Source of the DNA: CAWJJM01 sp963843275
GTDB taxonomy: Bacteria > Acidobacteriota > Thermoanaerobaculia > Multivoradales > JBCCEF01
Direction: 5' to 3'
Assembly: GCA_963843275.1 (NCBI GenBank)
Contig: CAWJJM010000004.1
Span: 372,001-436,000 of the forward strand
Length of the DNA: 64,000 nucleotides
Part shown: in pieces, positions 59,999 through 64,000 of the stretch
Position numbering within the stretch: position 1 is the stretch's first letter
How the letters are laid out: each line of letters begins with the position of its first letter
Position numbers and translations under genes: made by a program
Notes under the pieces: model-generated
The model's database searches: none
Seen by the model: the letters and a program-made list of their open reading frames with translations, nothing else
What the model was told of the DNA's origin: nothing

Positions 59999-60585
59999 CC
60001 CCCCTCCGCGGCGCGCTGCACCAGGGCGGTGTCGGGCAGCAGCGGGCGGGAGGTGTCGACGTGGCCGGCGAAGGTCAGGCGCTGCTCGCCGTTCCACAGC
60101 AGCACCACGCTGCGCACCGAGGCGACGTTGAGGGCGAGGGTGTCGACCAGGCTGTAGACGCGCAACATCTCCTCCATGGAGCCGCCGGCGGGAGGCTCCT
60201 GCCCGTCGGCCGAGACCAGGTCCACGAAGGCGACGCCGTCGTCGCCCAGGTGCACCGAGCGGACCTCCACGCCGGCCGGCAACGGCGCCACCAGCGAGGG
60301 GCTCTCCGGTCCCTCCAGCAACGTCCGCGCCAGCAGCAGGAGCTGGCGCTCGGGATCGTCGGGCGCCGGCAGCTCGCGGTTCTCGGCGGCCAGGGTGGTG
60401 CCGCGGGTGGGGAAGTAGAGGTCGACGGCCAGCGACAGCTCGGGGACGGGGGCGGCCTCCTCGCCGGCGGGGGCGCCACCGGCGGCGCGCGGGCGGTGGG
60501 TCCACCACCACCAACCGCCCGCCAGGAGGAGCACGACCACCAACACCCCGGCCACCGCCAGGGCCAACCGGCCGGCGCCGCTCAA
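59995..60585 (-). CDS. GerMN-domain membrane-anchored protein
   Basis: The 196-residue protein has an N-terminal membrane anchor (LALAVAGVLVVVLLLAGGWWWW) and a GerMN domain: VDLYFPTRGTTLAAENREL, LLLLARTLLEGP, VRSVHLGDDGVAFVDLVSA and VYSLVDTLALNVASVRSVVLL. GerMN domains are found in sporulation and envelope proteins and often pair with AmiC-like amidases. The start is TTG at 60585 in a TTGA overlap with the amidase stop. Confidence 0.87.
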
Positions 60586-62192
60586 CGCCCGTCCCCGCCC
60601 GCGGCGGGCGGCCCCGAGGCGGCGCCGGCGGCCGGGCCCGTCGCACCGGACGCCACACCGGCGGCGGCCCCCTCCACCTCGTCGCGGTAGCGGGAGATGG
60701 CGCGCACCAGCGCCGCGGCGAGCTGGCCCCGGTAGGAGGGATCCTGCAGGCGGCGCTCCTCCTCGGGGTTGGAGAGGAAGCCGAGCTCCACCAGCACCGC
60801 CGGCATCGCGGCCCCCATCAGCACCACGAACGGGGCCTGCTTGACGCCCCGGTCGCGCAGGTCGAGGGCGCCGTTGAGCTCGCCCTGGATGAGGTTGCCG
60901 AGCCGCTGGCTCTCGGCGAGGAAGTGGCTCTGCGCCAGGTCCCAGAGGATGAGCCGCAGGTCGTAGAGGGCGTCCTCGCCGCCGGCGTCGCCGCCCGCCG
61001 CCGGCCGTGCCGCGCCCCCGGGGGCGTTCTCCGCCGCGGCCGCCTGCGCCGCTCGCTCGTCGCTGGCCGTCGCCGACAGGAAGTAGGTCTCGGCGCCGCG
61101 CGGCGCCGGCCCGAAGGCCGAGTTCAGGTGCAGCGACACGAACAGGTCGGCCTTGTTCTGGTTGGCGATGGCGGTGCGGGTCTCGAGCGGCAGGTTGGCG
61201 TCCTCGCCGCGGGTGAGCACGACGCGCACCGGCAGCGCCGCCTCGAGCTGCGCCTTGAGCGTCTGGGCGATCAGCAGGGTGAGGTTCTTCTCCTCCACCC
61301 CGCTGGGGCCGATGGCGCCGGTCTCGGTGCCGCCGTGCCCCGGGTCGATGACGATGGTGTGCAACCCCTCCGGCGGCTCGGGCGGCTCGGGGGCCGGCGC
61401 CAGGGGGCGCTCGGCGACGCCGCCGCGGTGGACGTCGAAGACCAGTCGGAAGGGGTTCTCCAGCGTGTAGCTGTCGGCCGTGGCGCCGGGCACCAGCTCG
61501 ACGACGATGCGGTCGGGGCGGACGTCGATGGCGCTGACCAGCGGATCGCGGACCGGCCGCGACCGGGCCGCCGTCACCCGGTCGCCGCTGAGCGCCACCA
61601 GCACCCGGCCGGCGTGCTGCTCCACCCGGTAGTCGGGCCGCTCGGGGAACTGCAGCACCACCGTGGTGACGCCCTGCAGGTGCACCACGTCGGTGGTGAC
61701 CTCCAGGCTGCGGGCGCGGTGGCGGACGGCGGTCAGGGTGCCGGTGGCGGGGTCGGCGCGCAGCCGGATGTCGCCGAAGCGGCCGTAGACCACCGACAGG
61801 AAGTCGAGCGGCACGTAGATCGAGCCGTCGACCATCTGGGGCTGGCGACTCAGCGGGGTGATCTCGGTGCCGATCGCCAGGGCCCCGCTGTCGGGGCCGA
61901 ACAGCACCTCCTCGCCCCCGAAGGTGAGCGACCAACCGCCGCCGACCTGCGCCGCGAGCCGCCCGCCGAGCCGCGCGGCGACCGGCGCCAGGGCGTAGAG
62001 CGTCGCCCCCTCGGCGTCCACCGTCGGCACGACGAGATCGACGCCGGGCTCGACCGGGGCGAGGGCCGGCGCCGGCGCCGGCGCGACGGGCGGTTCCTGG
62101 GCGGCGGAGCGGGCGGCCGGGACGGAGGGAAGGACGGCGGCGGCGAGGGCCAGCAGCGGGACGCCGAAACGGCGGAGAACACGGCGCGTCAC
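60582..62192 (-). CDS. N-acetylmuramoyl-L-alanine amidase (AmiC-type, AMIN + Amidase_3)
   Basis: This periplasmic zinc amidase removes stem peptides during daughter-cell separation. The 536-residue protein has a signal peptide (GVPLLALAAAVLPSVPAARSA). A copper-amine-oxidase-N-like and AMIN region (~55-250) precedes the Amidase_3 domain with zinc ligands in IVIDPGHGGTETGAIG, SLHLNSAF and the catalytic Glu in AVLVELGFLSNPEE. A Pro/Ala/Gly tail follows. The GTG at 62192 is supported by TATCCT 7 nt upstream. It heads the operon with gerMN, murI and a CDF transporter. Confidence 0.92.
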   Translation of the reverse strand: MTRRVLRRFGVPLLALAAAVLPSVPAARSAAQEPPVAPAPAPALAPVEPGVDLVVPTVDAEGATLYALAPVAARLGGRLAAQVGGGWSLTFGGEEVLFGPDSGALAIGTEITPLSRQPQMVDGSIYVPLDFLSVVYGRFGDIRLRADPATGTLTAVRHRARSLEVTTDVVHLQGVTTVVLQFPERPDYRVEQHAGRVLVALSGDRVTAARSRPVRDPLVSAIDVRPDRIVVELVPGATADSYTLENPFRLVFDVHRGGVAERPLAPAPEPPEPPEGLHTIVIDPGHGGTETGAIGPSGVEEKNLTLLIAQTLKAQLEAALPVRVVLTRGEDANLPLETRTAIANQNKADLFVSLHLNSAFGPAPRGAETYFLSATASDERAAQAAAAENAPGGAARPAAGGDAGGEDALYDLRLILWDLAQSHFLAESQRLGNLIQGELNGALDLRDRGVKQAPFVVLMGAAMPAVLVELGFLSNPEEERRLQDPSYRGQLAAALVRAISRYRDEVEGAAAGVASGATGPAAGAASGPPAAGGDGR

Positions 62193-62199
62193 GGCCGGC

Positions 62200-62205
62200 A
62201 GGATA
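62200..62205 (-). promoter_or_regulatory. -10 hexamer of a leaderless promoter for the amidase operon
   Basis: TATCCT on the minus strand is followed by 7 nt (GCCGGCC) and the GTG at 62192. Confidence 0.5.
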
Positions 62206-62320
62206 CCATCGCCCCACCCGCCGGGGGCTTGGGAACAGGCCGTCGAGTGTGGTACTCCTTGACCTCCGGGCGGCGGTCCCCGGCCGCCGGCCCCGCGGTC
62301 TTTCTTGCGAGGAGGAACCC

Positions 62321-62827
62321 ATGGACATCCGCGAGCTGCGCGTCGTCGTCAGGGCCAAGAACTTCGACCGCACCTGCCGTTTCTACGAAGACGTGCTGGG
62401 GATGCCCCGGCTCGACGGCTGGGAGCGCGACACCGGGCGCGGCGCCCTGTTCCAGGCCGGTGAGACGGTGCTCGAGATCCTCGGGCGTCCCGCCGGCCAG
62501 GGCACCCGCGGCTGGGACGAGGACTTCGACTACCAGGGCCCCGACCACAAGCTCGCCCTCACCATCGTGGTGCCCTCGGCGCAGAAGGTCTACGAGGAGC
62601 TCTACCTGCGCGACAAGAACATCCCCGGCGGCCTGCGCGAGGACGTCGACGGCACCCTGCTGTTCGGCACCCACGACCCCGACGGCGTCCACATCGTCTT
62701 CCGCCAGGCCCCCGAGCTCGCCGCCGAGCGCGCCCGCGAGCTGTCCAAGCCCTCCGCCCACGGCCCGCAGCAGGAGCACGGCGGGACCCTGGGGGCGAAG
62801 CCCTGGGCCGACGCCGACCGCACCTAG
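62321..62827 (+). CDS. VOC/glyoxalase family protein
   Basis: The 168-residue protein is a single vicinal-oxygen-chelate domain: MDIRELRVVVRAKNFDRTCRFYEDVLGM, ALFQAGETVLEILG and TLLFGTHDPDGVHIVFRQ. Enzymatic role cannot be assigned; members include lyases, dioxygenases and antibiotic-binding proteins. A GAGGAGGA ribosome site fixes the ATG at 62321. Confidence 0.88.
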   Translation: MDIRELRVVVRAKNFDRTCRFYEDVLGMPRLDGWERDTGRGALFQAGETVLEILGRPAGQGTRGWDEDFDYQGPDHKLALTIVVPSAQKVYEELYLRDKNIPGGLREDVDGTLLFGTHDPDGVHIVFRQAPELAAERARELSKPSAHGPQQEHGGTLGAKPWADADRT

Positions 62828-62845
62828 GGGGGAAGACAAAGTTCC

Positions 62846-62874
62846 TTGACTTCCTGTCGAGTCCCCACTACACT
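62846..62874 (+). promoter_or_regulatory. Sigma-70-type promoter of the membrane protein/Xre pair
   Basis: TTGACT (62846-62851), a 17-nt spacer and TACACT (62869-62874) form the best promoter in the window. The AT-rich leader TGTCAAGTTAAGTTTAC lies just downstream and could hold the Xre operator. This is inference, as no perfect palindrome is seen. Confidence 0.7.
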
Positions 62875-62918
62875 CCTGCGTGTCAAGTTAAGTTTACGAT
62901 ACGACAAGGAGACTCGAT

Positions 62919-63362
62919 ATGGACGATGCAATCACCGAACGGCAGGGCCTGCGGATCTGGGGCGTCTGGTGCCACGCGACCCCCAAGGACCGCCACAACC
63001 TGCGGGTGTTCGACGCCTGGGCGCTCGCCTGGGCCCTGGCGCACGTCGGCGGCACCTTCCTCCTGGTCAAGGTCGGAGGCCTGGGGACCGCCGCCACCTG
63101 GACCGTCGCCGCCTTCCCCGTCCTGCTCGGGCTCGGCGCGCTCGTCGCCTACGTGCGCTTCCTCAAACACGCCGACGAGCTGCTGCGCCGCATCCAGCTC
63201 GAGGGGCTGGCCCTGGGCTTCGGCGTCGGAGTCCTCTTCATGCTCAGCTACCAACTCGCCGAAAGGGCCGGTGCCCCGCACCTCGGGATGTCGATGCCGG
63301 TGCTGGTGATGGTGGTCTTCTGGGCGCTCGGCCAGTGGCTCGGCGCGAGGCGCTACGCATGA
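62919..63362 (+). CDS. Four-helix membrane protein paired with an Xre regulator
   Basis: The 147-residue protein has about four membrane helices (WALAWALAHVGGTFLLV, AAFPVLLGLGALVAYV, LALGFGVGVLFMLSY and LVMVVFWALGQWLG). A motif HADELLRRIQLEGLALGFG is shared by a family of small membrane proteins adjacent to short Xre regulators. An AAGGAG site precedes the ATG at 62919. Its stop overlaps the regulator start. Function is unknown. Confidence 0.8.
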   Translation: MDDAITERQGLRIWGVWCHATPKDRHNLRVFDAWALAWALAHVGGTFLLVKVGGLGTAATWTVAAFPVLLGLGALVAYVRFLKHADELLRRIQLEGLALGFGVGVLFMLSYQLAERAGAPHLGMSMPVLVMVVFWALGQWLGARRYA

Positions 63363-63568
63363 AGAACCGCCTCAAGGTGCTGCGCGCCGAGCGCGACTGG
63401 ACCCAGGCCGACGTCGCCGACCGCGTCGGCGTCTCCCGGCAGACCGTCAACGCCGTCGAGACCGGCAAGTACGACCCCAGCCTGCCGCTCGCCTTCGCCC
63501 TCTCCCGCCTCTTCGGCCGCCCCATCGAGGCCATCTTCGACCCCGACGGCACCGGCCCGCGCGGCTGA
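63359..63568 (+). CDS. Short Xre-family HTH regulator (YgzD-like)
   Basis: The 69-residue protein is little more than a helix-turn-helix: MKNRLKVLRAERDWTQADVA, RVGVSRQTVNAVETGKYDPS and LAFALSRLFGRPIEAIF. Such one-domain regulators are widespread and often repress the gene pair they lie in. It overlaps the membrane protein gene by 4 nt (ATGA). Autoregulation at the 62846-62874 promoter is inferred. Confidence 0.92.
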   Translation: MKNRLKVLRAERDWTQADVADRVGVSRQTVNAVETGKYDPSLPLAFALSRLFGRPIEAIFDPDGTGPRG

Positions 63569-63714
63569 GCCGGACGGCGCGGGCGGGCCGGCCGCTCCGG
63601 CGGACCGGGGTCGGTGGGCACAGCCGCCCGCAGAGCCGCCGCGCCGGCTCCCGATCCCCTGGAATCGCCCGCCACCGCGGGCGGTTCTCCCTTTCGCCGG
63701 GGCCCGCCACCGCC

Positions 63715-63744
63715 TTGCACGGCCGCCGCCCCGTTTGCTATCCT
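63715..63744 (+). promoter_or_regulatory. Promoter of tRNA-Glu
   Basis: TTGCAC (63715-63720), an 18-nt spacer and TATCCT (63739-63744) lie 39 nt before the tRNA. The short leader includes a GC-rich hairpin. Confidence 0.55.
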
Positions 63745-63783
63745 CCGCAGGCTCCGCCGGGGCTCCCTGCCCCGACGACCCGT

Positions 63784-63859
63784 GGCGCGTTCGTCTAGGG
63801 GTCCAGGACGCCGGCCTCTCACGCCGGTAACACGGGTTCGAATCCCGTACGCGCTACCA
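63784..63859 (+). tRNA. tRNA-Glu(CTC)
   Basis: The 76-nt gene has acceptor stem GGCGCGT/ACGCGCT with a G-U first pair and encoded CCA. Anticodon stem CCGGC/GCCGG holds loop CTCTCAC, so the anticodon is CTC for GAG codons. T arm ACGGGTTCGAATCCCGT is standard. The 141 nt after it to the window end show no gene. Confidence 0.96.
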
Positions 63860-64000
63860 TCCCTCGAATCGACAACTTAGCAGCAGTCGGTCCACCGCGA
63901 CCGGGGCCGACAGCTGGCCTGAGAAGAAATCCCGCAAAGCTCTTTCCGGCCCCTTCGCCTGCCGGGCGCGGCCGGGCCTCGCCGGCGGCGCTGGTCGCTC

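Overview
The window is a very GC-rich bacterial chromosome segment. It is packed with housekeeping genes, most in short, tightly overlapping operons on both strands. No prophage, insertion sequence or CRISPR array is visible. The best taxonomic clue is a pair of secreted GWxTD-VWA proteins whose C-termini match the VWFA-related domain described from Acidobacteria. Together with a full bacillithiol pathway, an M13 peptidase and DUF1684, this suggests Acidobacteriota, perhaps a Thermoanaerobaculia-like lineage. That is inference, not proof.

Layout. 1-8.9 kb: end of a TPR-like gene, prmC, murA (frameshifted), a soluble lytic transglycosylase, a SurA-N lipoprotein, rsmI, and cysteine desulfurase (frameshifted) coupled to mnmA. 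8.9-15.7 kb: GWxTD-VWA, DUF1684, GWxTD-VWA and maf, co-directional and mostly overlapping. 15.8-17.1 kb: an NYN RNase-like gene. 17.2-22.2 kb: a minus-strand operon of a GT2 glycosyltransferase, a sulfotransferase, a sugar aminotransferase, a second sulfotransferase and a flippase-like membrane protein, diverging from a polytopic membrane protein. 24.3-29.6 kb: lepA, M13 peptidase, tsaD. 29.7-33.3 kb: gap, pgk, tpiA, secG. 33.4-36 kb: tRNA-Leu(GAG), two cold-shock genes, cyclophilin, DUF971 and an intergenic repeat array. 36-40.4 kb: PDZ/GGDEF protein, yidD, DUF2752, Yip1 and DUF4870 proteins. 40.5-45.8 kb: bacillithiol operon (membrane protein, SAM methyltransferase, bshC, bshB1, bshA, yigZ). 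45.9-50.5 kb: dusB, a membrane protein, tmRNA, YCII protein, thioesterase, small membrane protein, mtnA. 50.6-53.6 kb: a trans-sulfuration PLP enzyme, cutA, a type IV pilin-like protein, ComEA. 54-57.6 kb: signal peptidase I with a partner membrane protein, pyrF, and an alkaline-phosphatase-fold protein lacking its metal ligands. 57.7-62.2 kb: rph and an amiC, gerMN, murI, CDF operon. 62.3-64 kb: VOC protein, membrane protein/Xre pair, tRNA-Glu(CTC).

Two patterns run through the window. First, many operon-heading genes have a TAnnnT hexamer 6-8 nt (sometimes 10-12 nt) upstream of the start codon. This is the geometry of leaderless transcripts, whereas genes inside operons use 1-4 nt stop/start overlaps or Shine-Dalgarno sites. 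Second, an intergenic repeat occurs as a 103-104 bp tandem array near 35.5-36.0 kb, with a related copy at 51.8 kb and a hairpin-core relative at 45.86 kb.

Two single-base indels in G runs break murA and the cysteine desulfurase. They look like sequencing or assembly errors rather than real pseudogenes.
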